Part shown: piece after piece, positions 8,970-17,906 of the stretch | Numbering within the stretch: the first letter of the stretch is position 1 | How the letters are laid out: the number at the start of each line of letters is the position of its first letter | NCBI RefSeq assembly: GCF_000219215.1 | Contig: NC_015723.1 | Coordinates: 496,001 to 560,000, forward strand | DNA: 64,000 nucleotides | Source: Cupriavidus necator N-1 | GTDB taxonomy: Bacteria > Pseudomonadota > Gammaproteobacteria > Burkholderiales > Burkholderiaceae | Reading direction: 5' to 3' | Translations under genes and position numbers: made by a program | The notes under the pieces: generated by a model | The model's input: the letters and a program-made list of their open reading frames with translations, nothing else | Told to the model about the DNA's origin: nothing | Databases searched by the model: none

Positions 8970-9941
8970 ATGAACCCGACCCACGACTCACGCCGCCGCC
9001 TGCTTCTGGCCGCAGCGGGCGCGGCAACTGCCGCCAGTGCGCTGCCAGGCGTCAGCTGGGGGCAGGGCCAGACCGCGCTGCGCATCGGCTACCAGAAGTC
9101 CTCCACGCTGATGATCCTGCTGAAATCGCGGCAGACGCTGGAGAAGGCGCTGCCGGCCAAGGGTGTGGCGGTGCAGTGGTACGAATTCACCTCGGGCTTG
9201 CCGCTGCTTGAAGCGCTGAACCTCGGCAATATCGACCTGAGCGCCGACGTGGCCGATGCGGTGCCGCCGTTTGCGCTGGCTGCGGGTGCCGCGCTGACCT
9301 ACTACGCCAGCGAGACGCCTTCGCCGCAGGCACAGGCCATTGTCGTGCGCGGCGATTCGCCGATCCGCGAGGTGGCGCAACTCAAGGGGCAGCGGGTGGC
9401 GTTTGCCAAGGGCGCAGGCGCGCACTACCTGGTGCTGGAAGCGCTGGCGCGCGCGGGTCTGTCGATCCGCGATATTGAACCGGCATACCTGAGCCCGGCC
9501 GACGCGCGCGCGGCGTTCGAGCGCGGCAGCGTGGCCGCATGGGTGATCTGGGATCCGTTCCTCGCGGCGGTGCAGCGCCAGGCCAATGCGCGCGTGCTGC
9601 GCGATGGCGAGGGGCTGGCCAGCTATCGGCGCTTCTACCTGGCGGCGACGCCGTTCGCGCGCGCGCATGCCGAGGTGCTTGAGGTCGTGTTCGATGCGTT
9701 GCGCGACGCGGGCGACTGGGTCAAGCGCAATCCGGCCGAGGCAGCGCGCTGGCACGCGCCGCTGATCGGCCTGGATGCGGCCACGGTGGAAGCCGCGAAT
9801 GCGCGGCGCAGCTACGCGGTGCGCACGGTCGACGCTGCCGCGCTGGCCGAGCAGCAGCGCATCGCCGATGCCTTCACCGCGCAGCAGATCCTGCCGCGCA
9901 AGGTAACGATCTCGGCGTCGCCGGTCTGGCGCAAGGCGTAG
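8970..9941 (+). CDS. Aliphatic sulfonate-type ABC transporter substrate-binding protein
   Basis: 323 residues. Start ATG 8970 has GGAG seven bases upstream and gives a Tat-like signal, SRRRLLLAAAGAATAASA, cleaved near SWG. The mature part has the SsuA/TauA pattern: LRIGYQKSSTL, GNIDLSADVADAVPPFALAAG, QLKGQRVAFAKGAGAHYLV, AWVIWDPFLAAV. Members bind sulfonates, taurine or related anions for an ABC importer. No permease or ATPase gene is adjacent, so this is an orphan binding protein in the window or works with a distant transporter. Confidence 0.85.
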   Translation: MNPTHDSRRRLLLAAAGAATAASALPGVSWGQGQTALRIGYQKSSTLMILLKSRQTLEKALPAKGVAVQWYEFTSGLPLLEALNLGNIDLSADVADAVPPFALAAGAALTYYASETPSPQAQAIVVRGDSPIREVAQLKGQRVAFAKGAGAHYLVLEALARAGLSIRDIEPAYLSPADARAAFERGSVAAWVIWDPFLAAVQRQANARVLRDGEGLASYRRFYLAATPFARAHAEVLEVVFDALRDAGDWVKRNPAEAARWHAPLIGLDAATVEAANARRSYAVRTVDAAALAEQQRIADAFTAQQILPRKVTISASPVWRKA

Positions 9942-9992
9942 CCGGCGGGGCGCCGGCTACGCTTACGCGACTTGCTTCGCACAATCCGCCCG

Positions 9993-10011
9993 GGGGCTCA
10001 ACGCGAGCCCC
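9993..10011 (-). terminator. Hairpin downstream of phospholipase C gene
   Basis: GGGGCTC-AACGC-GAGCCCC stem-loop just beyond the phospholipase stop. A second hairpin (GTAGCCGGC/GCCGGCTAC, about 9939-9960) covers the end of the convergent binding-protein gene. Confidence 0.55.
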
Positions 10012-10024
10012 GGGGCATGCCGCA

Positions 10025-12229
10025 TCAAACCACTCCCATCTCCGGATCGCTGACCGCGTTCTCGCCGGTCTCCATCCGCCCCGCAAAGCGCCGCGCGAAC
10101 GACGGGCTGGCCTCGCAGGTCACGACGAAGTCGTACCAGTTGCCGCTGTCGGCCACCGGCCATTCCAGCGTTTCCACCTTGCCCCGCTTCACCCTTTGCG
10201 TCCACGGGCCGTCGTCGCGGTAGGCCAGCGCCGTGACGGTGAAGGTCACGTCGGCATCGCTGTCGTTATGCAGCTTCACCTGGATCGTGGGCTTCTTGCA
10301 CGGGTTGTAGCAGACCTGGATTTCCGTCGACGTGGTCACCGCTTCGTTGATGTCGCCGGAGAACGCGCGGTGATAGCCGTTGGGCCCCAGCACCCACAGG
10401 TCGTACTTGCCGCCGTCGGCATTAATGTCCCACGCATCGTCCAGCGTCTTCCCGGCTTCAACCACGTAGCGGCGCGGAATGCGGTCGAGGTGCAGCTTGT
10501 CATAGACGTGGAACAGCGCGCCGGCCTGGTTGGTGCTGGCGTTGGCGAACAGCAGGCGCACGGCCTTGGATGCGGCATCGACGCGTGCACTGGTATGCAG
10601 TTCGTATGGCAGCTTGCGCGACGGACGCGTGCCGGTGTCCTGCTCCGGCAGCGCGGGCGTGGCCGGCACCGGGATCGCCGGCTGGGTCTGCTGCCAGGCG
10701 GTCAGGCTGGTGGCGTCGGCACGGGTGGTGCGGCCGGCCAGCGTGGGCAGGGTCTCGGTGTTGGGCGTGGCAAAGTTGAAGGCGCTGGTCAGGTCGCCGC
10801 AGATGGCACGACGGTAGGCACTGATCTGCGGCTCCATCACGCCGAAGCGCGCCTCCAGGAAGCGCAGCACCGAGGTGTGGTCGAATACTTCAGAGTTGAC
10901 CCAGCCGCCGCGGCTCCACGGCGACACCACCCACATCGGCACGCGCGGGCCGGGGCCGAAGGGCTTGCCGTCCTGCGGCGGCTGCTTGGCCGTGGCGGGC
11001 TGGAAGTTGAAGTACTCGTACGCCATCTGCGCGTCGTCGAGGGTCGACTTGCCGGCTAGCGTACCGTCCAGGTTGCGCGACGGCGCGGTCGGCGGCGGGC
11101 TGTGGTCGAAGAAGCCGTCGTTCTCGTCGAAGTTAATCAGCAGCACGGTCTTGCTCCAGACCTCGGGCGATGCCGTCAGCGCGTCCAGGATGGCCTGCAC
11201 GTACCAGCCGCCCTTGGCCGGGCTGGACGGGCCGGGGTGCTCGCTGAACTCGGCCGGCGGGATGATCCACGACACCTCAGGGAGCTTGCCGTTGAGCACG
11301 TCGTCACGCAGCGACTGCAGGAAGCCGCCGTCGGGCATGGTGTTGCAGAAGCCCTTGGCCAGCGGGCTGTACTGGTCGTCGATGTCCGGGTTGTAGGGCG
11401 GGTTGACGCCGGTGCCGGCGGTGTTGGAGAGCTTGCGCCCGACGGGCATCTTCTCCATCTCTGCGCGCCAGTGCCGGAAGCTCATCATCTGGTTGCAGCC
11501 ATAGTTGTCCGGCACGTTCTGGTAGACCTTCCAGCCCACGCCGGCGGCCTGCAGGCGGTCGGCGTAGGTCTTCCAGGTCCAGCCTTCGGTGGAGGGGCCC
11601 ACATCCGCGCCCGCGTTGAACTCGTTAATCATCACCGCGACGTTGTCGCCGGTGGGACCATTGCTGCCGGTCCAGTAGAACAGGCGGTTGGGGATGGTGC
11701 CGGTGTGCATCGCGCAGTGGTAGGCATCGCACAACGTGAAGGCGTCAGCCAGCGCGCGCTGGAACGGGATCTCGGCGTCATCGTAGTAGCCCATCGACAG
11801 CGTCTTCTTGGCCACCGGCCAGCGGTCCATGCGGCCGTGGTCCCACGCGGCCTGCGCATCGGGCCAGGTGTGCGGCGTGCCGCCGGCACGCTGCGCGTTG
11901 CCCTGGGTTTCGTCGAGATGGTAGGGCGTCAGGAGATTGCCGTTGGCATCGGTCTGGTAGAACGCGTTCTTGCCATTGGGCAATGGGATCGCGAAGCGGT
12001 CACCGTAGCCGCGCACGCCCTTGAAGGTGCCGAAGTAGTTGTCGAACGAGCGGTTCTCCAGCATCACCATCACGACGTGCTTGACGTCCTGGATGGTACC
12101 GGTGGCGTTGTTGGCCTCGATGGCGAGCGCGCGGCGGATGCTGGGCGGAAAGCTGGCCAGCACCGCGGCGGCGGCGCCGGTGCCGAGGCTGGTCTTCAGG
12201 AACTGTCTTTTTGACGGGTTGAAGGTCAT
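10025..12229 (-). CDS. plcN: Phosphocholine-type phospholipase C, Tat-exported
   Basis: 734 residues. Start ATG 12229 gives a Tat-type signal, SKRQFLKTSLGTGAAAAVLA. The catalytic phosphoesterase domain begins VKHVVMVMLENRSFDNYFG, whose Glu-Asn binds metal in this family, and includes LINFDENDGFFDH. The C-terminal part (about 510-734) contains two beta-rich modules ending FAGRMETGENAV, as in Pseudomonas PlcH/PlcN. It would hydrolyse phosphatidylcholine outside the cytoplasm, releasing phosphocholine. A small lipoprotein gene lies directly upstream in the same orientation. Hemolytic versus non-hemolytic type cannot be told from sequence alone. Confidence 0.9.
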   Translation of the reverse strand: MTFNPSKRQFLKTSLGTGAAAAVLASFPPSIRRALAIEANNATGTIQDVKHVVMVMLENRSFDNYFGTFKGVRGYGDRFAIPLPNGKNAFYQTDANGNLLTPYHLDETQGNAQRAGGTPHTWPDAQAAWDHGRMDRWPVAKKTLSMGYYDDAEIPFQRALADAFTLCDAYHCAMHTGTIPNRLFYWTGSNGPTGDNVAVMINEFNAGADVGPSTEGWTWKTYADRLQAAGVGWKVYQNVPDNYGCNQMMSFRHWRAEMEKMPVGRKLSNTAGTGVNPPYNPDIDDQYSPLAKGFCNTMPDGGFLQSLRDDVLNGKLPEVSWIIPPAEFSEHPGPSSPAKGGWYVQAILDALTASPEVWSKTVLLINFDENDGFFDHSPPPTAPSRNLDGTLAGKSTLDDAQMAYEYFNFQPATAKQPPQDGKPFGPGPRVPMWVVSPWSRGGWVNSEVFDHTSVLRFLEARFGVMEPQISAYRRAICGDLTSAFNFATPNTETLPTLAGRTTRADATSLTAWQQTQPAIPVPATPALPEQDTGTRPSRKLPYELHTSARVDAASKAVRLLFANASTNQAGALFHVYDKLHLDRIPRRYVVEAGKTLDDAWDINADGGKYDLWVLGPNGYHRAFSGDINEAVTTSTEIQVCYNPCKKPTIQVKLHNDSDADVTFTVTALAYRDDGPWTQRVKRGKVETLEWPVADSGNWYDFVVTCEASPSFARRFAGRMETGENAVSDPEMGVV

Positions 12230-12275
12230 GGCTGTGGCTGGGTCGGTCTGTCGCTGGATCGAAAAAGGGCCCGCA

Positions 12276-12485
12276 TCACGGGGCGCAACGCGTGGTGCAG
12301 GTGCCGGGCCGGTCAGGCTTGCCTGGCTGGTCCGGCTTGTTGCCATTGGCGGCGGTGGGCTGGAGGGTGCTGCCGCTCGCGCCCGGCGAGTCGTCGCCGC
12401 CGCAGGCGGTAAGCATCAGTGCGAGGGTGAGGGTGCCGGCCGCCAGCCATGGCCGGGCGGAACGCGACAGCAATGAAGGTCTCAT
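12276..12485 (-). CDS. Small lipoprotein upstream of phospholipase C
   Basis: 69 residues: a basic n-region, then TLTLALMLTACGGDDSPG with a lipobox (LTAC, Cys28), and a short Pro/Gly/Lys-rich tail ending TCTTRCAP. The mature peptide is about 40 residues with two further cysteines. It lies 46 bp upstream of the phospholipase gene and is probably in the same transcript. I do not recognise a family. A tether, chaperone or immunity-like role for the secreted enzyme is only a guess. Confidence 0.65.
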   Translation of the reverse strand: MRPSLLSRSARPWLAAGTLTLALMLTACGGDDSPGASGSTLQPTAANGNKPDQPGKPDRPGTCTTRCAP

Positions 12486-12870
12486 TTGTGCATGCCCTGT
12501 AGTCGTTGAGGGGGATAACGATTGCCGAGCCCATGCGCCGACATCGGATGCAGGCCCATGGACTTCCGCCGCGCGGACGACAAGTGCGGGGAACTGGCCG
12601 GTTCGGGTGCGCTTGGCCTTGGCTTGTCGTGACAGTGAGCGATTGTTGATTGGTCAAATGTCAGATGTTTGACATAAAACACATTTGGCGATTTGGTTTT
12701 GTAACCAAAAGTGTCGCGCTGGCAGAGTTGGCAATTGCTGGCTGGCCCCGCCCACTCTCAGTCAAGCTGGCGTGCGTGGGGCCCCATCGTGTGCACACAA
12801 CGGGCATCAATGAATACGCATGGCAGGGTAGAATCACGCCATCCCCGTCCTCTGCACGCCGCCGCAGTCC
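12486..12870. other. Intergenic control region between small lipoprotein and gntR
   Basis: 385 bp between divergent genes. It includes an AT-rich segment (12640-12715) with an inverted repeat at 12659-12674. No further open frame has convincing coding character. Confidence 0.5.
12659..12674. promoter_or_regulatory. Inverted repeat TGTCA-N6-TGACA, candidate operator
   Basis: TGTCAGATGTTTGACA with perfect 5-bp arms, in the AT-rich part of the divergent intergenic region. Plausible as the autoregulatory site of the GntR gene or as a site controlling the lipoprotein-phospholipase unit. The assignment is inference. Confidence 0.4.
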
Positions 12871-13557
12871 ATGTCCGAAGAAAAGAAGAGCCTGTCCGAA
12901 ACCATCCGCGCCGCGATCGAGCAGGAGATTCTTTCCGGAAAGCTCCCCAGCGGCGCCCAGCTGGAAGAGCAGCAGCTGCTGGCGCGCTTTGGCGTGTCGC
13001 GCACGCCGGTGCGCGAGGCGCTGATCCAGCTGGAGTCGGCCGGCCTGGTGGACCTGGTGCCGCGCCAGGGCGCGATCGTGTCGTCGATCTCGCTGCGCGA
13101 GTACGTGGCGATGAACGAGATCCTGGTGCAGCTGGAGGCGCTGGCGGCGCGGCTGGCCGCGCGCCGCATCAGTGCGGCGCAGCGCACGGCGATGCAGGCC
13201 GCGTTCGATGACTGCCGCGCGGCCGCGGAGCGTGCCGATTCCGATCGCTACCGCGAGGCCAACGACGCCTTCCATGAAGTCATCTACGCGGCCTGCTGCA
13301 ATGACATCCTGTCGCGGCAGATCCGCACCATGCGCGCGCGCATGCGCGGCATGCGCGACCTGCGCTTCGAGAAGCCGGCTCGCATCCTGGCCTCGCTGGC
13401 CGAGCATGAGGCGGTGATGGGCGCGATCGTGCGCGGCAACGAGGACGACGCCGCAGCGGCGATGGTCCGACATATCGCCACAGGGGGCGACGTCTACGCG
13501 GACATGATTGCTTCCATGCCCGGCGACGAGGCCGGCGGCAAGCGCGGCCGGCGTTAG
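12871..13557 (+). CDS. GntR-family regulator, FCD type
   Basis: 228 residues. The N-terminal winged helix (about 8-75) reads ETIRAAIEQEILSGKLPSGA, then LLARFGVSRTPVREALIQLESAGLV. The C-terminal all-helical FCD domain (about 85-210) holds putative metal/ligand residues in ANDAFHEVIY and the final HIATGG segment. FCD regulators bind organic acids. It is convergent with a Bug-type binding protein gene and lies near a CoA-transferase/oxidoreductase cluster whose shared promoter region carries GTATAC sites typical of such regulators. It is therefore the likely local repressor; this is inference. Confidence 0.88.
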   Translation: MSEEKKSLSETIRAAIEQEILSGKLPSGAQLEEQQLLARFGVSRTPVREALIQLESAGLVDLVPRQGAIVSSISLREYVAMNEILVQLEALAARLAARRISAAQRTAMQAAFDDCRAAAERADSDRYREANDAFHEVIYAACCNDILSRQIRTMRARMRGMRDLRFEKPARILASLAEHEAVMGAIVRGNEDDAAAAMVRHIATGGDVYADMIASMPGDEAGGKRGRR

Positions 13558-13571
13558 CCCATGGCGCTGGC

Positions 13572-14549
13572 TCAGTCCAGCTTGACGCCGGCCTGCTCGA
13601 TCCGCGTCACGGCCGACTTGCCGTCTGCCGCGGCCCATTTGCCGAACTCCGCGGGCGACGCCGAGGTGGAGACCTCGCTGCCATTGGAGGCGAGCTTCGC
13701 GCGCAGCTGCGGATCGGCCATCACCTTGGCAGTGGCGGCAAAGAGCTTGTCGCGGATGCCGTCGGGCAGCCCGGCCGGCCCGTACAGCCCGAACCAGAAG
13801 GTGAAATCAAAACCCGGCAGCCCCATCTCCGCCAGCGCCGGCAGGCCCGGCGCCACCGCCGACGGCTTGGGCGTGGTCACGCCGATCATCTTCACCACAC
13901 CCTGCGTGCCCATCGGCAACACCGACGCCGCCGTGCCAAACGACAACTCCACCTCGCCCGCGGCCACGGCCTGCAGCGCCGGTGCGCCGCCCTTGTAGGG
14001 CACGTGTGTCATCTTGACTCCGGTGGCTTTCTCGAACTGCAGCCCGGCGAGATGCGGCGAGCCGCCGATGCCGGAGGACGAGTAGTTGAACTTGCCTTGC
14101 TGCGCGCGCGCCTTGGCCACCAGGGTCTTGATGTCGCTGACGTTCAGGTTCTTGTTGACGGCCAGGATCAGTGGCGACACGGTCAGCCGCGTCACCGGGG
14201 TGAAGTCGGTCGCCTTGTAGCGGGCCTTGTAGAGCTGCTGGTCGATGCCATACAGCGTGGACGTGGCCAGGCCCAGGGTGTAGCCGTCAGGGACCGCCTG
14301 CGCCAGTGCCGCGGAGGCCAGCGTGCTGCCGGCGCCGGGCTTGTTGTCCACCAGCACGGTCTGGCCAAGCTCCTTTGACAGAGCCTCGCCGAACACGCGC
14401 GAGACATAGTCGGCCGCGCCCGCCGGCGTGTAGCCCACCAGCAGCCGGATCGGCCGGGTCGGGTAGTCCTGCGCAGCGGCCATGCCGGGCAACGCAGCCA
14501 GGGTGGCAAGAGCGGCGCCGATCGCGGCGCGCCCGAGAGTGTGTTTCAT
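13572..14549 (-). CDS. Bug-family (tripartite tricarboxylate) solute-binding protein
   Basis: 325 residues with a cleavable signal (AALATLAALPGMAAAQ) and the Bug pattern: DYPTRPIRLLVGYTPAGAADY, LGQTVLVDNKPGAGSTLA, HVPYKGGAPALQAVAAGEVE. Bug proteins are periplasmic and bind carboxylates. No TctA/TctB membrane genes are nearby, as is common for this expanded family in Burkholderiales. It lies 54 bp downstream of the CoA-transferase gene, probably in one operon, so the ligand may be the acid that the CoA-transferase activates. Confidence 0.9.
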   Translation of the reverse strand: MKHTLGRAAIGAALATLAALPGMAAAQDYPTRPIRLLVGYTPAGAADYVSRVFGEALSKELGQTVLVDNKPGAGSTLASAALAQAVPDGYTLGLATSTLYGIDQQLYKARYKATDFTPVTRLTVSPLILAVNKNLNVSDIKTLVAKARAQQGKFNYSSSGIGGSPHLAGLQFEKATGVKMTHVPYKGGAPALQAVAAGEVELSFGTAASVLPMGTQGVVKMIGVTTPKPSAVAPGLPALAEMGLPGFDFTFWFGLYGPAGLPDGIRDKLFAATAKVMADPQLRAKLASNGSEVSTSASPAEFGKWAAADGKSAVTRIEQAGVKLD

Positions 14550-14603
14550 CGCTGTCTCCTTTGTGTTCTCGTTATCGCTATTGCGTGTCCTGGCCGCTGG
14601 CGC

Positions 14604-15839
14604 TCAGGACGCCACCTTGGCTTTGCGCAGGGCCGCGACGCCGGCTTCGTCATAGCCAAGCCCGCGCAGGATCTCGTCGGTGTGCTCGCCGGGATCGGGT
14701 GCGGCGCGGGCAAAGCGCTCGGGGTGCGGCGCCGCCGACAGGTTGATCGGCGAGCGCAGCAGTTCCAGTGGCCCCAGCGCCGGGTGCTCGGCGGGCCGGG
14801 TCATGCGCAGGTGGCGCACCTGCGCGTCCTCAAAGGCCTGGCCGATATCGAACACCGGCCCGCACGGCACGCCGGCGGCATTCAGGCGCGAAGTCAGTTC
14901 GGCCGCGCTGAAGGCGGCGGTGCACCGGTTGATGGCCTCGTCCAGCCGGTGGCGCTCGGCGGCACGGCCCGTGGCGGTCTGGAACGCGGGATCGTCCAGC
15001 AGCCAGCCGGCCTCGACGGTGCGGCAGAAGTTGGTCCACATGCGGTCGGTGCTGGCGGCGATATTGACCACGCCGTCGCGGCAGCGGTAGGTGCCCATCG
15101 GCACCAGCGTCGGGTGCGCATTGCCCTGCTGCGTCGGCACTTCGCCGTCAACGGTGTAGCGCGTGGCCTGGAAGTCCAGCTTGTTGAGCATGCCCTCGAT
15201 CAGCGAGGTATGGACCCATTGCCCGCGGCCGGTGCGCGCGCGGTGCAGCAGCGCCAGCAGGATGCCCTGGCCCAGGAACATGCCCGCGGTGGTGTCGGAG
15301 ATGGCAATGCCCACGCGCAGCGGGCCTTTGCCGGGCTCGCCGGTGACCGAACTCAGCCCCGACATGCCCTGCACGATCTGGTCCAGTCCCGGGCGCTCGC
15401 AATAGGGCCCGTCCTGGCCGAAGCCCGAGATGCTGGCCAGGATCACGCGCGGATTGATCGCGCTCAGGCGCTCGTAGGTCAGCCCCAGCCGCTCCTTGAC
15501 CACCGAGCGGAAGTTTTCCACCACCACATCCGACCGGCGCACCAGGCGCGCCAGCACCTCGGCGCCCTGCGGCGTCTTCAGGTCCAGGCACAGGCTGCGC
15601 TTGTTGCGATGCAGGTTCTGCTCGTCCGAGCCGCGCCGCCGCCCGGTGACGGAACCGCGGTCCTGCGGCGGGGGCGGTTCCACGCGGATCACGTCGGCGC
15701 CCCAGTCCGACAGCAGGCGCACCGCCGCCGGGCCGGCGCGGGCGATGGACAGGTCCAGCACGGTGATGCCGGACAGCGGCAGGTCCGCGGGCGGGGCGTG
15801 GGGTCCGGCGGCTTCGGTGCCGGGAGGCAAAGACGTCAT
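14604..15839 (-). CDS. Class III CoA-transferase (CaiB/BaiF family)
   Basis: 411 residues from ATG 15839. Family motifs: GITVLDLSIARAGPAAVRLL, GADVIRVEPP, NLHRNKRSLCLDLK, VVVENFR, then GIAISDTTAGM containing the probable catalytic Asp182. It would move CoA between an acyl-CoA and a free acid in the cytoplasm. The divergent partner operon encodes a quinone oxidoreductase and an enoyl-CoA hydratase family protein. Together with the downstream Bug gene this looks like uptake, activation and beta-oxidation-like breakdown of one organic acid. The substrate is not identifiable from sequence. Confidence 0.87.
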   Translation of the reverse strand: MTSLPPGTEAAGPHAPPADLPLSGITVLDLSIARAGPAAVRLLSDWGADVIRVEPPPPQDRGSVTGRRRGSDEQNLHRNKRSLCLDLKTPQGAEVLARLVRRSDVVVENFRSVVKERLGLTYERLSAINPRVILASISGFGQDGPYCERPGLDQIVQGMSGLSSVTGEPGKGPLRVGIAISDTTAGMFLGQGILLALLHRARTGRGQWVHTSLIEGMLNKLDFQATRYTVDGEVPTQQGNAHPTLVPMGTYRCRDGVVNIAASTDRMWTNFCRTVEAGWLLDDPAFQTATGRAAERHRLDEAINRCTAAFSAAELTSRLNAAGVPCGPVFDIGQAFEDAQVRHLRMTRPAEHPALGPLELLRSPINLSAAPHPERFARAAPDPGEHTDEILRGLGYDEAGVAALRKAKVAS

Positions 15840-15869
15840 GGCAGTTCCTTGGCGATGGAATGGCCTTGA

Positions 15870-15902
15870 GTATACAAATAACTGTAATATGAATACGTAT
15901 AC
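15870..15902. promoter_or_regulatory. Two GTATAC palindromes, candidate GntR operator pair
   Basis: GTATAC at 15870-15875 and again at 15897-15902 (27 bp apart), in the AT-rich divergent promoter region between the CoA-transferase and quinone oxidoreductase genes. GTATAC-centred palindromes are common operators of FCD-type GntR regulators. The GntR gene at 12871 is the obvious candidate. Confidence 0.5.
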
Positions 15903-16084
15903 GGAGTTTCCACGATGCGAAGTGCGACGGGATGGCGTAGGCTGCGAGGGCATTCATACGGATTTGCGTCACATTTCTCCTATGAAAATGCTATTTGAGT
16001 CATATGGAATAGGCGGGTCGGCGTCGAGGCTGCCAGTTCCAACCGTGTTCGCGCCTGACCGGCGCCCATGTTTTGAGGGTTTGT

Positions 16085-17065
16085 ATGCTGACTGATTCTG
16101 TCTGTATTAACAGGGTGGGCGGACCTGAGGTGCTGGAGTCCTGCCAGGTCACGGTGCCGCCGCCCGGTCCCGGCGAACTGCAGCTGTGCCAGTCGGCCAT
16201 CGGCCTGAATTTCGCGGACATCTACCAGCGCAAGGGCGCGCATGGACCCTACACCGCGGCGCCGTTCCCGGTCACGCTGGGCTCGGTTGGCGCCGGCAAG
16301 GTGACCGCGGTTGGTCCCGGCGTAGAAGGGTTCGAGGTTGGCCAGCGCGTCGCCTGTATGCATCCCGGCGCCTATCAGGTGACGCGCAACGTGCCAGCCG
16401 GCCGGGTCGTGCCTTTGCCTGACGCGATCCCGGAAGAGGTGGCCGGCGCCACGCTGCTGCGCGGACTGACGGCCGAGTACCTGCTGCGCCGGCTCTATGC
16501 AGTGCAGTCGGGCGACGCCGTGCTGGTGCACGCCGCGGCCGGGGGCATGGGCGTGCTGCTGTCGCAGTGGGCGCGCGCGCTCGGCGCGACCGTGATCGGC
16601 ACCGTGGGCAGCGAGGCCAAGCGCGCGGTGGCGCTGGAACATGGCTGCCACCATGTCATCAACTACCGCGAGGCGGACTTCGTGGCCGAAGTGCAGGCGC
16701 TGACCGGCGGCGAGGGCGTGGCGGTGGTCTACGACGCCGTGGGCAAGGACGTGTTCGTGCCGTCGCTGCAATGCCTGCGGCCGTGCGGCATGGCGATCAA
16801 CTACGGCACCGCGTCGGGCGACGTGGAGGCCTTCGACCTGCAACTGCTGCACGCGCGCTCGCTGATCGTGTCGCGGCCGACGCTGCGCACCTATATCGCC
16901 AGCCCGCAGGCGCTGGCCAATGCCGCGGCCACGCTGTTCGCCGCGGTCGCGGGCGGGCAGCTGCGGCTGGAGGTCAACCACCGCTACCCGCTGGCCGCCG
17001 TGCGCGACGCGCACCGTGACCTGGAGGGCCGGGCCACCACGGGCTCGGCTGTGCTGATTCCCTGA
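16085..17065 (+). CDS. Quinone oxidoreductase, zeta-crystallin-like
   Basis: 326 residues from ATG 16085, which has GAGGG six bases upstream. Medium-chain dehydrogenase/reductase fold: the N-terminal half has GLNFADIYQRKG and PFPVTLGSVGAGKVTAVG, and the Rossmann half has VLVHAAAGGMGVLLSQWARALGATVIGT. There are no zinc-binding cysteines of the alcohol dehydrogenase type, so this is the quinone oxidoreductase/enoyl-reductase branch using NADPH. It opens an operon with an enoyl-CoA hydratase family gene 76 bp downstream. It is probably part of the CoA-dependent acid catabolic cluster. Confidence 0.87.
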   Translation: MLTDSVCINRVGGPEVLESCQVTVPPPGPGELQLCQSAIGLNFADIYQRKGAHGPYTAAPFPVTLGSVGAGKVTAVGPGVEGFEVGQRVACMHPGAYQVTRNVPAGRVVPLPDAIPEEVAGATLLRGLTAEYLLRRLYAVQSGDAVLVHAAAGGMGVLLSQWARALGATVIGTVGSEAKRAVALEHGCHHVINYREADFVAEVQALTGGEGVAVVYDAVGKDVFVPSLQCLRPCGMAINYGTASGDVEAFDLQLLHARSLIVSRPTLRTYIASPQALANAAATLFAAVAGGQLRLEVNHRYPLAAVRDAHRDLEGRATTGSAVLIP

Positions 17066-17141
17066 ACCCGGCGAGCGCAAGATGAAACGCCGTCGCGCCC
17101 CGCAGGCCGGTGCCCAATGATCCCTACCTGGAGTAATCCCG

Positions 17142-17900
17142 ATGCAGACTGATGGTTCCCTTCCTTCGCTCGACATTGCCGGTCATGTCGCCACGATCAC
17201 GCTGCGCCGCCCGGAGGTGGCCAACCGCCTCGGGCCGGATGACCTGGCCGAGCTACAACGGCATGTCGATGCCGTGAACGACAGCGACCTGCGCGTGCTG
17301 CGCCTGCGCGGCACCGGCAAGTACTTCTGCAGCGGCTTCGATATCGGCAGGCTCGCGGCCGGGCAGCGCGGTGCCGGCTTCGAGACCCTGGTCAACGCGG
17401 TGGAAGATTGCCGCGCGGTGACCATTGCCGAGATCCACGGCGGCGTCTATGGCGGCGGCACGGACCTGGCGCTGGCGTGCGATTTCCGGCTTGGCACCGC
17501 CGCGGTGGACATGTTCATGCCCGCGGCGCGGCTGGGGCTGCATTTCTACCAGCGCGGCATGGAGCGCTATATCAGCCGGCTGGGCCTGAACCACGCCAAG
17601 CACCTGTTCCTGACTGCGGAGCGCATCGACGCCGACGAGATGCTCCGCCGCGGCTTCCTGACCGAGCTGCTGCCGGCCGAGCGCCTGCGCGAGCGCGCCG
17701 ACCAGCTCAGCGACACGGTGGCCGGGCTGGCACCGCTGGCGGTGCAAGGCATGAAACGGCACCTGAACGCGATCGGGCGCGGCACGCTGGATACCGAGGC
17801 GCTGGCTGGCGACATCAGCCGGGCTACCCAGTCGCAGGACATCCGCGAAGGCGCGCTGGCCTGGAAGGAAAAGCGCAGGCCGCAGTTCACCGGCACCTGA
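17142..17900 (+). CDS. Enoyl-CoA hydratase/isomerase family protein with altered catalytic positions
   Basis: 252 residues of crotonase fold. Oxyanion-hole segments YFCSGFDIGRL and EIHGGVYGGGTDLALACDF are present. The two glutamates of true hydratases appear changed: the GGG-x-E-L position is Asp (GGGTDLAL) and the P-E-x-x-LG position is Ala (MPAARLGL). The protein may catalyse another crotonase reaction (isomerisation, hydrolysis, decarboxylation) rather than hydration. It is second in the operon after the quinone oxidoreductase and ends 6 bp before the convergent LysR gene. Confidence 0.85.
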   Translation: MQTDGSLPSLDIAGHVATITLRRPEVANRLGPDDLAELQRHVDAVNDSDLRVLRLRGTGKYFCSGFDIGRLAAGQRGAGFETLVNAVEDCRAVTIAEIHGGVYGGGTDLALACDFRLGTAAVDMFMPAARLGLHFYQRGMERYISRLGLNHAKHLFLTAERIDADEMLRRGFLTELLPAERLRERADQLSDTVAGLAPLAVQGMKRHLNAIGRGTLDTEALAGDISRATQSQDIREGALAWKEKRRPQFTGT

Positions 17901-17906
17901 TGCAGC

